Of a stretch of 38,762 bases of DNA, positions 19,875 to 29,869 are shown one piece after another. The position numbers and the translations under genes are program-made. The DNA is taken from NCBI GenBank assembly GCA_003427395.1, contig BFEA01000098.1, positions 926,485 to 965,246 of the forward strand, given 5' to 3'. Origin of the DNA: Chara braunii. Its lineage: Eukaryota; Streptophyta; Charophyceae; Charales; Characeae. A model generated the notes under the pieces. The model was not told the DNA's origin. It saw nothing but the letters and a program-made list of their open reading frames with translations, and ran no database searches. How positions within the stretch are numbered: position 1 is the stretch's first letter; each line of letters opens with the position of its first letter.

Positions 19875-21239
19875 CTCTGGGGGTGTGTATCTGTGTGGGT
19901 CTGTGGAGGGGATAGAGAGGGAGGGCATGGGTGAAGTTATCTCTTGTCATTCGTTCTCTTGTCAACAGGGCCAAGCTTCAGCAGCAAGATTAAAGTCCCT
20001 TCAACAACAACACACTATCTCTCAAGTTTTCAATGACCTATCCAGGGTTGAGGCTTTTTTTTCCTTTCCAATTTAAACATCCCATTGATCGTCCAGCGTT
20101 GATTCCCTTTGCCCATGCAGGGAACAGCGTTGTCAAGGCTCCATTCATTTCATGTGGAGCAGCATATACTGGGACCCGGGCCAAGCTTTCCATGTAACAA
20201 AGAAACAGCATATCCATCAATCCATTAATCCATCAATCCATCCAGGGGGTGATCCAGGATAGCATTGATTACTCCGGGAGGACCCAGATGATTGACTGTG
20301 CATGTACCGGATGATGCCTTTTAAAGACCTGCCTCTCCAGATAGGTCCTTCAAAATCAGCAAGTACCAAACATTATGACGGACAACATCATGCCCGACAC
20401 AACTGTGGTGCAACTTTCTGAACAGAGCGAGAGTAGGCCTAAAAAGCATGAAAAAGAGGGTGCGCCAAGGATTTTACGAAGTGGTGGGTGGAGTCTCAGG
20501 TTGGAACTGGGATCTGCCTGTGTCAGTCAGGTTTGGCAGGGAAACTAAGGATGGATCGGGTTCGTGGGACAATCAGCAAAAAGGGCAGGCTCATTGTCTG
20601 ATTGTGCGAGACATCCAGAGGGCGTAGAGGAAATTAACCGAGAAAGAAAGGAGGAAATAAAATAAAAGGTTGCGAAGCCGATCTCTATTTATGACTATCT
20701 TCGTCTTAGCCTCTCCCCGAAACCGGAAGGCTCTGAGGTATACGCAGGACCGAGCAGTTTCTTCTTGTTTTCTTTTTTTTTCACCCCACAACTCACACAG
20801 CCCCTTTTATTCAGGGGACCACCAGCCCGGTTACATATCATTTGCAACACATCGCTTCCATGGTTCACAGAGTTTGCAGTCCAAGGTGGACACTGTCAGC
20901 CGAGGACACAAAACCTGGAAATCTCAAGTGCTCTGCACGGCGTAAGTGAAGCCAAGGAGCCTGTATTGCTTCTTGCGCTTGCACTCGGAACACAGGGTCT
21001 GAGGCAAGAAGGGGGCAATGGCAGGCCAAGGAATCACCATCAATTCCTTTTTTTTTTTTTTTTTCTAACAGCCAATACCATAATTGCAACCGCACGAGCC
21101 GCACATTCGTGCAGAGTTCCGTGCGGAGTTCCGTGCGGGGGGTGCCTGTGAGGAATCGTGCAGGTTTTTTATTTTTATTATTATTATTTTATCTTTTTTT
21201 GGGAGGGGGAACCGGGGGGGCGTATGACAGGAAGATGGG
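19875..21239. other. No gene recognised; small ATCC repeat and poly-T
   Basis: A short (ATCC/ATCA)n run lies at 20208-20245 and a T16 run at 21049-21064. Three CCGTGCGGAGTT-type words repeat around 21105-21140. Open frames are short and low-complexity. Confidence 0.45.
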
Positions 21240-21440
21240 GATATGGCGAAGAGAGGGGGATATAGAGCGGAGGAGGAGGATGTGGACGAGGAGGACGACG
21301 AGGATAGCGAGGACGACGAGGAGGAGTCGAGATGGGGGAGAAGAAGAGATGGACGGAGGGAAAAGAGGAAGGGCAGGAGGGAGATGACAAGTGGGAGGAG
21401 GAGACATGGACGGCGAGGAAGGGGAGCACACGACGAAGGG
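21240..21440. repeat. Purine-rich low-complexity tract
   Basis: A GGA/GAC/GAG-rich stretch that yields Glu/Asp/Arg- or Ser-rich frames on either strand. No domain; it is best treated as a degenerate trinucleotide repeat. Confidence 0.7.
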
Positions 21441-21717
21441 AAGGAGACGATCAAAGTCTTTTACATTGGCTTCCTTTCCCTTGGCTTTGTTTAGCTGATT
21501 GACTTTTTTCCATCGGTATATTAGACTGGATGAATTCTATAGTTCTCTCATATACTTCTGGCGCCTCCAGCATGACATCCTCCCATTCATGGGTGCATCC
21601 CCTTCTCGGCTTCCCTATGACCCAGCAAATGAGGGCATACTCGCTATGGCATCTGTCACTAAATCTGATCTTAGACACATCCGGGAAATTCCCAGTGTGA
21701 GCATCCGACCTCCCCCC

Positions 21718-21718
<1 letters not shown>

Positions 21719-21779
<61 letters not shown>
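21719..21779. repeat. (AC)n microsatellite
   Basis: A pure AC run of about 30 units. Confidence 0.98.
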
Positions 21780-21780
<1 letters not shown>

Positions 21781-22037
21781 CATTCTCGATTCTACTTTAC
21801 GGTGAGTCACACATCCCATGTCAACAGTTACAAGTGTGTACCAATCAGTGAGATGGGCCGTTAAAACTGGTCATTTTTGCAGCTCATGCAAGAACAGAAC
21901 CAACCCCTCTCCAAAATGCCTCCGACGCTTCTTTTCTGCAAAGCAATCTCCGACACATTTTCTCACTGCTCCACAGCTTCAGATTTTTTCTCGTTTGTTT
22001 TGTCATAATTGGGCAAGCTGGGGCATCTGACCATCCC

Positions 22038-22090
22038 AAAACATAGTTTTTAGGAGTGGTGTGTAAACATAGTTTTTAGGAGTGGTGTGG
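22038..22090. repeat. 27-bp tandem duplication
   Basis: The unit containing ACATAGTTTTTAGGAGTGGT starts at 22038 and again at 22065. Confidence 0.95.
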
Positions 22091-22711
22091 CTCCACCCTT
22101 GGTTTCTGTAAGGAAACCTTGGCAGTTGAGATCCAAAGGTGATGATATAGTGCAGCATTGTCTGATTTCGAGCATCTGATCGGGATAGCACTTTGTCGGG
22201 TAGCAGGTGACACTCAGATGATATCAACCAGTTGTTTTATCAAACTCGTTTCTAATATTTTACATCCAACAGGAAACCGATGTAGACAGTGAAAGGAAGT
22301 GGAAAAAAACTCAAAACGGCAGGGTCTAGTAAGGACCTACTCACACTGTTGACGTTCTGGGATGATTATGGCTTTGTTTTGCAGTCCGATGCATGCATCA
22401 CCGAATCTTGTGGTGTGATTGTGAGACCATACTCGCAGCACTACGAATCTCAGACTGCTGTTTGAACGTAGTTGTGGTCGGATACATCCAGGACAACAGG
22501 CAGAGACATCGAGGAATCTCCAAGTGTGAATATATCATGGGTTCATTTGGGAGTTTGGACACAGGGATAACGTCTCTTCGGAGCAGGACAGGCCTAGTGG
22601 AGCCCATCCATAAATGTGCTGAAGATCTGCACCCATCTCCTGAATAATAATTTACAGTTAAAATACAAAGAGAACTGGGCACTTCATGAAAAGTGTGAGC
22701 TCGAAAGCACC

Positions 22712-22785
22712 CAGCAGCCCATGTGGCTGGGTGATATGCACACGTGACTGCTGATTGAAAGGTCGACAGCTCAAATCCTGATGGA
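22712..22785 (+). mobile_element. tRNA-derived SINE head
   Basis: GTGGCTGGGTGATATGCAC resembles an A box in tRNA context, and CAGCTCAAATCCTG (22767-22780) a B box. Between them, GACTGCTGATTGAAAGGTCG looks like an anticodon arm and variable region. The acceptor stem is not clear. It is likely a SINE head; the body may continue to about 22860. Confidence 0.5.
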
Positions 22786-23002
22786 AATCAGCCTGATGGG
22801 AATCAGGTGGGTGGGTTCAATAATGCCAGGGGCTACTACCAGCTTTTAAAAGGAAGTTGAAGGAAGCTACTGTTATAGGCAAACAGGAGAAAGGGCCCAA
22901 AAGATGAAGAAGAACTGAGAGGAAAAGAAAGGGACCCTCTGGCACGGGGTCCCGGTTTCCCAGGTTCTTCGTTGCTGCAGTATCAGAGATATACAATGAA
23001 TT

Positions 23003-23107
23003 ACCAACGACCCGAGCTCAGTTGGTACACCCACAAACTGTTGAAATACAGACCCAAGTTCGAATCCAGGTAAGAGCAGATGTTGACCAGAAGAAAAAAA
23101 GGAAATA
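23003..23107 (+). mobile_element. tRNA-derived SINE with perfect 14-bp target duplication
   Basis: A 105-bp insert begins with a tRNA-like head: A box GAGCTCAGTTGG (23014-23025) and perfect B box GTTCGAATCC (23058-23067). It ends in an A-rich tail (AGAAGAAAAAAAGGAAATA). It is flanked by identical 14-bp direct repeats, ATATACAATGAATT, at 22989-23002 and 23108-23121. A paralogous copy of the target about 230 bp downstream (AAATATAGAATCAATTTGAG near 23317) lacks the insert, confirming it as an insertion. This is a short, minimal SINE mobilised by LINE machinery. Confidence 0.9.
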
Positions 23108-23573
23108 ATATACAATGAATTTGACTGGATCTCAGGATCCGAACTTTCTCCTTTCTCTCCTAAGCTCTTCAATAATAAGAACAACCCTTGACTTTAGCTG
23201 CAGGTCCCACTGTGCTAAATCTTTACGGCTTCGTTAGGAAATCTGCTTATCACAATCAGATGGATTTTTTTTTGAAAATCAACTTCGACCATTGGCCTTC
23301 CTTATCAAGTCCGGGAAATATAGAATCAATTTGAGTGGATCTCAGGATCCAACTTTCTCCTTTCTCTCGTATGCTCTTTAATTAAAGCACCAGTACGTTT
23401 TGCCGCTAAGAAATCCAATATGTGTATACAGCCGCACCTTTTGGGGCTCGGGCTCCGGAGCAAAATGGCCAGTGCCAGCCAAACAGAGGCCCATGCTGGT
23501 TCAATTGTTTTGGCATGCTGGGCGTTTCTAGACCTGAAGAAAAGTACCTCAGAAGTACTGGAACAACCCTCGG

Positions 23574-23610
<37 letters not shown>

Positions 23611-23611
23611 N

Positions 23612-23647
<36 letters not shown>

Positions 23648-23732
23648 AGAAGAACCCTTGACTTGGGCGCAGACCCCACTGTACTAAATCTCTGGGTCTT
23701 TGTTCAGAAATCTGCTGATCACAATCAGTGGG
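23108..23732 (+). repeat. Tandem paralogous pair; second copy split by an A-tailed insert
   Basis: Copy 1 (about 23108-23260) and copy 2 (about 23318-23383 plus 23647-23732) share GGATCTCAGGATCC, CTTTCTCCTTTCTCTC, AACCCTTGACTT and GAAATCTGCT(T/G)ATCACAATC. In copy 2 a ~263-bp insert (23384-23646) separates the halves and ends in an A-run of 73 positions (23574-23646, one N at 23611). Copy 1 gives the empty-site sequence. Confidence 0.9.
23384..23646 (+). mobile_element. A-tailed retro-insert (unclassified)
   Basis: Defined by comparison with the paralogous empty copy at 23160-23190. The body of about 190 bp has no recognised domain or tRNA boxes, and the 3' end is a long A tract. It could be a non-tRNA SINE or a processed transcript fragment. 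Confidence 0.7.
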
Positions 23733-24169
23733 CGGTCTGATGGGTACCGGCTGATGAGGGCGAACCCTGGCGCGATTGGCGTTGGGTAGTGCTGGTTCAC
23801 CTCCTTGCGGACAGAGACTGGAATTCTTGTGGGGGCAAGGAATTTCAGGGTGATGATGGTGCTCGGCCCCTGCTGGGATGAGGTCCTCTGGAGTTCTCTA
23901 CGAGGACGGAGTTTGGGAGGACAGATGGTATTTGGATGGAGGAAGTCGGTGATGGACGCGATTGGCGCCGAGCATCTCGGCGGGTACCGGCCACTGGCCA
24001 CTAACTCCACCTGGATCAGCTTGAGGTTCTTCCTTTCGATGATGGAGGCAGGATTGTTCTTCTTGTCTTTTTCAGGGGTTAGATGTTCTTCTAAATTTGA
24101 CCTATCCTGGTTAGCTCGGAGTGTGCATCTTCCAGAGATTGGAGCTATGCTGGTTGGGAGAGAACACAT
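23684..24169 (-). CDS. Unrecognised 161-codon frame
   Basis: The longest frame on either strand in this part, on the minus strand. It is rich in Pro, Ser, Ile and Arg (RYPPRCSAPIASITDFLHPN, LRPRRELQRTSSQQGPSTII). Sequence repeats internally in style ('APTRIP', 'TPIAPGFALI', 'SRYPSDRP'). I recognise no domain, and an opposing 130-codon frame overlaps it. It may be a retroelement ORF1 relic or chance. Confidence 0.2.
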   Translation of the reverse strand: MCSLPTSIAPISGRCTLRANQDRSNLEEHLTPEKDKKNNPASIIERKNLKLIQVELVASGRYPPRCSAPIASITDFLHPNTICPPKLRPRRELQRTSSQQGPSTIITLKFLAPTRIPVSVRKEVNQHYPTPIAPGFALISRYPSDRPLIVISRFLNKDPEI

Positions 24170-24578
24170 TCAGAGCCCAGCTTACCCTGTTGTGTAGGGG
24201 TCGCACAGACGGGGGTGAGCGCCAAGCGGTTGAGAGGGATACAGAGATGGCGGGATATCACGCGTTCAGCTGATGAAGGGGCTAGTTGGAAGGATTGAGC
24301 TTGGGCATAGCTGCGGTAGAGATGGTGGCTCTACTGTAACAAGTCTTGCCGGAGTAAGGTAAGGGGGCTGAAGGGGGGTCGGGTGTGTTGAGTTGAGTCA
24401 GCATAGGTAAGCAGGCAGATCTGCTGAAAAAGCATAGTCCTTTTCATTTTCATTACCATCAAAGGTTGTTCCCTGTTCAGTTAATCCCCTGGATTCCAAG
24501 GTAATCAATGCTGGCAGGGCGAGGTCCTCTCAACTTTTCTCAAAAAAGATCATTGTTGAAGCTGTAAATGTCCTTATC

Positions 24579-24670
24579 GGACGCTGGACCCGGTTTCCAG
24601 CATGTGCTTTTCCCCACGAATAGATTAGATCATCGGAGCATTTGTTTATTAAAAAAACAACAAAAAAAAA
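24579..24670 (+). mobile_element. A-tailed SINE-like family, copy 1 (short)
   Basis: Begins GGACGCTGGACCCGGTTTCC, continues AGCATGTGCTTTTCCCCACG and AATAGAT, and ends in an A-rich tail (24651-24670). The first ~55 bp match copy 2 (25918) and copy 3 (32858-32724, minus strand). The 3' half of the longer copies is missing. Confidence 0.8.
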
Positions 24671-24975
24671 GAGAAACATCCAAAAAAACATCGACTTCAG
24701 AAAGTTCAGATAACAAATGTCGGACTTTCCTTTTTTCTATTATGATTATTATTCTGATTATTTAATTATTATTATGACGATTATAGGGGTTGATTGCTGT
24801 GTGGATGTGTGGTCTCCCTTAAATCGAGGGTGGTGAGTTGGGCTATGTGGTTCACTGTTCAGTGTGACCCTGCCAAAGGAGTGGTAAGGTAGTTCCATTG
24901 CTGAGATGGTGGATGTCCCACGTGCTATCTAGGTCTTCTGACCTGTCTCTTAAACCACCAGTACGCTTCCCTATC

Positions 24976-25166
24976 TTTTTTTCAAAGACGCAGTGTGCAT
25001 GCTGCCGCATTGGGAGGGAGGTACCAGGGCGCCATTCCGCTGGACATTCATGCAGGCAAATGGGCTTCTCCTGTGACCCGTTTTGCCTGAATGTATGTCC
25101 AGCAAACCAGCTCCTGGGTACATCCCGGCCGACGCGGCAGCATGCACGCTGCATCTCTGAAAAAAT
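24976..25166. repeat. Large imperfect inverted repeat (89-bp arms, 12-bp loop)
   Basis: Arm 1 (24976-25064) and arm 2 (25077-25166) are reverse complements with scattered mismatches. Matching blocks include GTGCATGCTGCCGC, GGTACC/GGGTACAT, GCTGGACAT and CAGGCAAA. The centre (25065-25076) would be the loop of a long hairpin. Because of the symmetry both strands encode similar peptides (plus: CACCRIGREVPG; minus: RACCRVGRDVPR). Confidence 0.93.
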
Positions 25167-25473
25167 GGCTTGGAAGACACGCCTAAAGAGGCATCATCGG
25201 ACAAGCCCGAAAAGAAGACCACTAACCACTGCTGAAAACAAACCAATAATCGCTGCAAAACCCTAATAAAAGGCTGTTGAAACAGTTGAAAACCATTACC
25301 AAAATCACCAGAATCTGTGGCAGAACTTACCCTGCTACGGTTTTCTTTCGGTCAGGTTGAGCGTCAGTGGTTGGGCCCACGGCCATGCTGTTTGCCTCCC
25401 GTGCCAGTGGCGTGTCAGGATGTATTTTCTGGTGGTGACAGACCTTTCTTTGTTGCATGGGCCTTTTGCTGTC

Positions 25474-25610
25474 TTGTGATGGGGTGTGAACCTGCAGTCT
25501 GTAGGGTTTTCCATCTGGTGTTGGTGAGTGAGTCAGGCTGTTGCTGGCTTGCGATGGGGTTTGAACCTGCAGTCTGTAGAGTTTTCCGTCTGGTGTGGGT
25601 GAGTGAGTCT
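25474..25610. repeat. 75-bp tandem duplication with tRNA T-arm-like words
   Basis: Units start at 25474 and 25549, sharing GATGGGGT(G/T)TGAACCTGCAG, GTTTTCC and GGTGAGTGAGTC. On the minus strand each holds GCAGGTTCA(A/C)ACCCCATC, which fits a Pol III B box, but no convincing A box sits at the expected distance. Confidence 0.9.
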
Positions 25611-25917
25611 GCTTTGATTTGAGGGCAGTGGTTGGCGCCCACCTAAGGGTATCAGTTATCTGGCAATCATTGATGCTTAAACCACAGTACAGCCATGCCT
25701 GGAGGAGCTCCACTGCGTGCCAAACTTTCCTGAATCGCCAGCAGGACACTTTTTTCCTTCTATGGCTGATGGTGCCAGCCATTGTGGTCCGGTAGGCCCG
25801 TCGCACAATTTTTTTTGAGTAGGCAACAAAACATTTCCTGCAAGCCTGTACTAGCGCTTTAACCTCAACAACCTCAACCAGGGTCAACATCTCTTGATCC
25901 AGCCTGTATTCATTCTA

Positions 25918-26063
25918 TGGGACGCTGGACCCGTTTTCCAGCAGGTGATGCTCCCCACCAATAGATGGAACCTCTCCCTGGGTGCTAGCGGTGTCTGGTC
26001 TTGTCAGCACCACTAGCACTGCAGGGGGTGTGTTTTGAAAAAAAAAAAAAAAAAAAAAAAAAA
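25918..26063 (+). mobile_element. A-tailed SINE-like family, copy 2 (long)
   Basis: Begins GGGACGCTGGACCCGTTTTC, then CAGGTGATGCTCCCCACC and AATAGATGGA, a middle with GTCAGCACCACTAGCACTG, and CAGGGGGTGTGTTTTG before an A26 tail (26038-26063). Nearly the whole length matches the antisense copy at 32724-32858. The 5' end holds a small palindrome (GCTGGA ... TCCAGC). I see no tRNA boxes. Confidence 0.88.
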
Positions 26064-26100
26064 GGGTTAAGGTGGATTATCACTTACAGTATCTTCCGTT

Positions 26101-26179
26101 AGGGGACTCTGCAGACTGTAGGGGGTTCAGCCTCCTAACGAGTCCATGAAACTCTGACGAGACAGTCTGCAAAGCCCCT
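26101..26179 (+). ncRNA. Hammerhead ribozyme-like fold (type III order), core decayed
   Basis: Stem III: TGCAGACTGT (26110-26119) pairs perfectly with ACAGTCTGCA (26162-26171). The U-A step at 26119-26120 gives the cleavage triplet GUA. Stem I: GGGG (26121-26124) with CCTC (26131-26134), one G-U pair. First core strand: CTAACGA (26135-26141), expected CUGANGA. Stem II: GTC (26142-26144) with GAC (26156-26158). Second core strand: GAG (26159-26161), expected GAA. Outer AGGGG (26101-26105) can also pair with CCCCT (26175-26179). Order and spacing match a type III hammerhead, a self-cleaving RNA often carried by retroelements. Two essential core bases differ (G5 to A, A14 to G), so this copy is probably inactive. 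It lies 38 bp after an A-tailed SINE-like copy. Confidence 0.6.
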
Positions 26180-26680
26180 CATTTGTCCTCCCTCTCCGCC
26201 TACGGTATACTGGGCAGTTCTGTTTGACGATATATATACATATACTATTTTGTTATTATTATTCTGTGCTTAATTTGTTATCATTCTTATATCATTATCT
26301 GGAGAATTTCAATATTGCATTGCGAAATAGCCTAGGACTGTTGAGGCCAGGAGCAAGGTCCCACTAGCTAATAGGATTAAATTAAGCACCTGCATTTGGG
26401 TGTGTTTTATGCAGATATTATGCACCTCTCCACAAACATATCCAGATTCATGTGTTAGATCCAATCCTTTTCGCTAGTGCGACCTCCTCCTCGGGACCTC
26501 ACAATTCAACGTGGAAATGCTGGGGCCATTATCCAACTTCGGCTGATGATGGAAACCGGCTCCGGTGTCCATTCGACATATTCCTGAGGATTCTCCAAAG
26601 TAAATTTTAACCCCCGAGAATCATCATCCCACAGCTACCGATACTGGCCTTTTTTCCTCTTCCAATTTGGGCCATTTTAC

Positions 26681-26755
26681 AGGTGTCATCTTTCAACAGG
26701 GGCCATGCTGGTCGTCTCTGTATCATTCCGAAATTCAACAGATTTCCCAGAGGAC
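26681..26755 (-). pseudogene. U6: U6 snRNA pseudogene, diverged
   Basis: On the minus strand from 26755: GTCCTCTGGGAAATC, AATGATACAGAG, CAGCATGGCCCCTG and AGATGACACCTG line up with U6 positions 1 to about 75. The ACAGAG box survives. The 5' stem and the internal stem-loop carry many changes, and the 3' tail is missing. Confidence 0.8.
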
Positions 26756-28203
26756 GTAAACATTGGATTTAAAACCTGTTGACTAACTGTGAGGGCACAG
26801 GCACGCAGTCGGCAGGCTGGACTTCGGACTAGCATGCCAGGGGATGCTCACGAGCCAAGAGGATAGTTATCGAGTCAACAAGGGGAGATGACATAGATTC
26901 ATAGAAGGTTCTATTTGGGATTATTTTTCTCCCCAGCTCAATGCTAGGCCGTTGAGCTGTGAAGTTTAGCCATGTGATTCTCGCTGCTGCTACTGCCCCT
27001 GCTCCTGGTGCAATGACTGGCTCCTACAGTCAAGTCACTCTGTGTGTGGGCCTAAATGCTTGTCTGATTCAGAAGTGCGGCAATAAAAAGCAAACCAGGT
27101 GGGGATCTTTTGTCTTTCGTTCGCCTGGTGATGCTAGTTATTTCAGTCCACTAGGTCGATCCCAGAAGCACTTCCCCTGATGCTATTCTATCACTCTTTT
27201 CTGGGGTCTGGCCCAGCTACATGTCCATTCACACAAAAAGTTACTGCGAGGGAAAATGGCATAATGACATAAGAGGATGATGTTGTGCCAGGGGAGGGCC
27301 TATGCCCTTCCCCCCCCCCCCTCCCCTCTTTCTTTTATGGGGCTCCGAGGACTCCCACACACACAGACACGCCGCACACAAATGGGCCACATGCACATGC
27401 TCCTGCAGTTATTTTAACAAGCTGGCACTTGCCAAGCGAACTGGAAACGAGTGAGGAGAGAAAAGCTGGCGGGATGGACGGAGAACTCAAGATCTACGGT
27501 ACCTAGACGGAGCTGTTCCTTGCGGTCACCTGTGATATGCCTTCCGTCGAAGATTGATGTCAAGTAGTGCTCAATTGGCCAATTGGAGAATTAGGAGCGC
27601 GTGCTGATTTGAAAGGAGCAACCTTCACCTGATCATGATGGTGTGGGTGGAGGTGTAACAAAAATTTGCCCCATGCATGATTAACTAATGCACTGATCAT
27701 CAAGAAGGGGTGAGCAAAGGACACAGCTGGGTATCAGGGTTCGAGAAAGAGAATGGGATGCACAAACTCAGGGGTACCTACATCGTAGGGCAATGTGGAT
27801 AGGGATAACGATCTCATAGCCTACCCATAAGTTCGGGGTTCATTGGTTTTGCACGGCTGTGAACCCTATGGGTTCCATCAGCTTTGCACGGCTGTCATGT
27901 TCGCGTGAGAGGAGGTAAGATTTAGCTGGGTGGGTTACTTGATTGGCAGATCAATTGAGGAATTCGCTGGTTGGTTGTTTGGTTGCTTGATAATGGGTTC
28001 TGATTAATTGCCTGGGGAGGGGGCATATGTCATTCTTGCGGTCTGGCTTCCGCCTCTGCTTCTTGTATGTGGCATGTGAGGGACGTTGCCTTCACTTTCC
28101 TTCACCTTTCAATGGCAGGCAAGCCCTGCAGCCCGATGGTCCGACCAATGACGCCACTGGGGCTGCTGCCACAGCAGGGGCAAGCACTCTCCACAGTCTC
28201 CAA
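26756..28203. other. No gene recognised; one weak tRNA-like stretch
   Basis: Short frames only. Around 27790-27850, GTGGATAGGGATAACGATCTC and GGGGTTCATTGG have tRNA-like A/B box flavour, and the phrase TTTTGCACGGCTGT repeats (27848 and 27883 as CTTTGCACGGCTGT). A C-run lies at 27310-27322. Confidence 0.35.
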
Positions 28204-28520
28204 GGTGTGTACATGTGAGAGAGAGAGAAAAAAATTGTTGCCACTTGCACGCAAAAATTTGCTGCTTGGACTTTCTCATGCTCACTGGAATAGTACAAAA
28301 ACGTGCTCACTTATAGCGTGTAAATGTTGCACATCATCTACAGTTGCACAAGTGGGAGATGCAAACCGTGTGTATGTCTGGGAGGGACAGAAAGAAAGGA
28401 GAGAATTTGCTGTGCCTGAAAATTTGTTGCTTACAATGTGCACTTCCTCATGCTTACTGGAGTCGTACAAAAAAGTGCCCGCTCTGTGCACATGATGCAC
28501 AGTCGCACCTGTGTGTGACG

Positions 28521-28604
<84 letters not shown>

Positions 28605-28645
28605 CCAAGTTACCATGAACAGAAGATGCAGAGTGTGTGTATTTA
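28204..28645. repeat. ~160-bp degenerate tandem repeat containing a (GT)n(GA)n expansion
   Basis: Units start near 28204, 28368 and 28525, each beginning with a GTGTGT word. Units 1 and 2 share TTTGCTGCTTGGAC / TTTGTTGCTTACAA, CTCATGCT(C/T)ACTGGA, GTACAAAAA and TGATGCACAGT-like words. In unit 3 the leading GTGTGT has grown into a pure (GT)n run (28525-28588) followed by (GA)n (28589-28604). Confidence 0.75.
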
Positions 28646-28669
28646 AACGTGTGAGAGAGAGTCATGTTG

Positions 28670-28760
28670 TCTAGCTCAGCAGGATTCATGCCTGAGGGCA
28701 CCGCGTAGGTGCTGGCTTCTAATCCAATTGCCATCACTTTCGATGGCCTGAGGAGGATAG
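28670..28760 (+). mobile_element. tRNA-derived SINE head
   Basis: A box TAGCTCAGCAGGA (28672-28684) and B box-like GGCTTCTAATCC (28713-28724) are spaced as in a tRNA. The intervening CCTGAGGGCACCGCG is SINE-like. The body may extend to about 28800. Confidence 0.55.
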
Positions 28761-29189
28761 GCTGGCCAGGGCCAGTCAACACTGGTAGCTCGCTGTGGTG
28801 AGTTGTGCTGCCCTGTAACCCGTGGCAATATCAGAGCATCAGGTCAGGTGGAAGTGGCTGCTCAGGTCCTGCAGCGGCTGGTCGGAACACGGCCAATAAG
28901 AAATCTCAGGTTGAATTCTCAGTCAGAATCATCATAGCTGACATTCATGGCCGGATTACCATGCCTATCAAGGTTGATACTTTCAATTCCACGATACTTC
29001 AAGAGGCTTGAACTCCCAACATACCTGTCATAACAGAAGCTTGATAACCAACAATTATCATGTAAAATCTACAATAACTTCCATAATAATCTCGAATTAC
29101 GTGAGCCCCGTCACCTGTGGATATATCTCAAGACTACCGCCCTTTCAAACAAAAGAGGGGTAAAAAAAAAGGACAGTTAAAAAAAAAGA

Positions 29190-29540
29190 ATATGTGTGTG
29201 GACTCAATAGATGACTTCCAAAGACCTCTTCTCAGGTGAGCAGACCTGGGTGGAAGCCGGTTTAGGCATAATTTCTGCGGCACTGAAGACCTTCTCATGC
29301 ATGCAGGTGGCCAACAAAAACCGGACAGAGACCTGGACCCGTAACGCGATAGCAGAGGCAGAAGTGAACATGGGAAAAGACACTGAAGACCTTTCTCCAA
29401 CTATTATTGGTCCAAGAAACTTAAAGACAGCCTATCCCTCGTAGAAGCCCTAGAAGTCAAGAAACAGGAAGACTGGCTGGAATGGCTAAAACTATGGGGC
29501 TTAGTCGGCTATGATAGAATGACAAAGGTCACGTTTCGCA
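29190..29540 (+). pseudogene. Small LINE-like fragment (pre-RT linker), weak
   Basis: One frame reads YYWSKKLKDSLSLVEALEVK and continues KKQEDWLEWLKLWGLVGYDR then MTKVTFRT, in the style of the helix region before RT in plant LINEs, where a W...GD..T..F pattern is common. No catalytic motif is included, so the call is tentative. Confidence 0.35.
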
Positions 29541-29552
29541 CCTTGATCTTTC

Positions 29553-29640
29553 TTTTTTTTTTTTTTTTTTTTAACAGGGGCCCAGTGCCCAAGGCTGATA
29601 TTTCCAATAGGAAGATTGAGGCCTGGGTCCTCACAGTCTA
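29553..29640 (-). mobile_element. A-tailed short element (GGGCACTGGG head)
   Basis: On the minus strand: ATATCAGCCTTGGGCACTGG, then GCCCCTGTT and an A-rich tail (T-run at 29552-29571). The same words precede A tails at 35754-35685 and 35950-35877. Confidence 0.65.
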
Positions 29641-29869
29641 CCCGGAGTAACTGAAATTATCATGTTGAGGACCGGGCTCAGCGCCCCTGAGAACCAGTCC
29701 CTAAATTCCAGATGGAAGTCCCTCTTGAAAAGGACTTCCGTCTGTTCCTCCTGGCCACTTCACCTCACCCAGACCTCCGCCCTCGTCCCTCCCCAGCCAA
29801 TCTCATTCAAATTCTCGAATATAGTTTTAGATATCTTTTTTTTGTTGAAGCATATTTAACTTAATTTTG

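Noticed and set aside
19650-19974. Frames of alternating Cys-Val or His-Thr.
   Set aside because: They come from the (GT)n microsatellite.
23740-23775. A perfect CTGATGA followed by a GGG/CCC stem, resembling a second hammerhead core.
   Set aside because: No GAAA strand or stem III follows the stem, so the fold cannot be completed.
25474-25610. Minus-strand B-box matches suggested two tRNA genes.
   Set aside because: No A box at a suitable distance and no cloverleaf; they are repeated because of the 75-bp tandem duplication.
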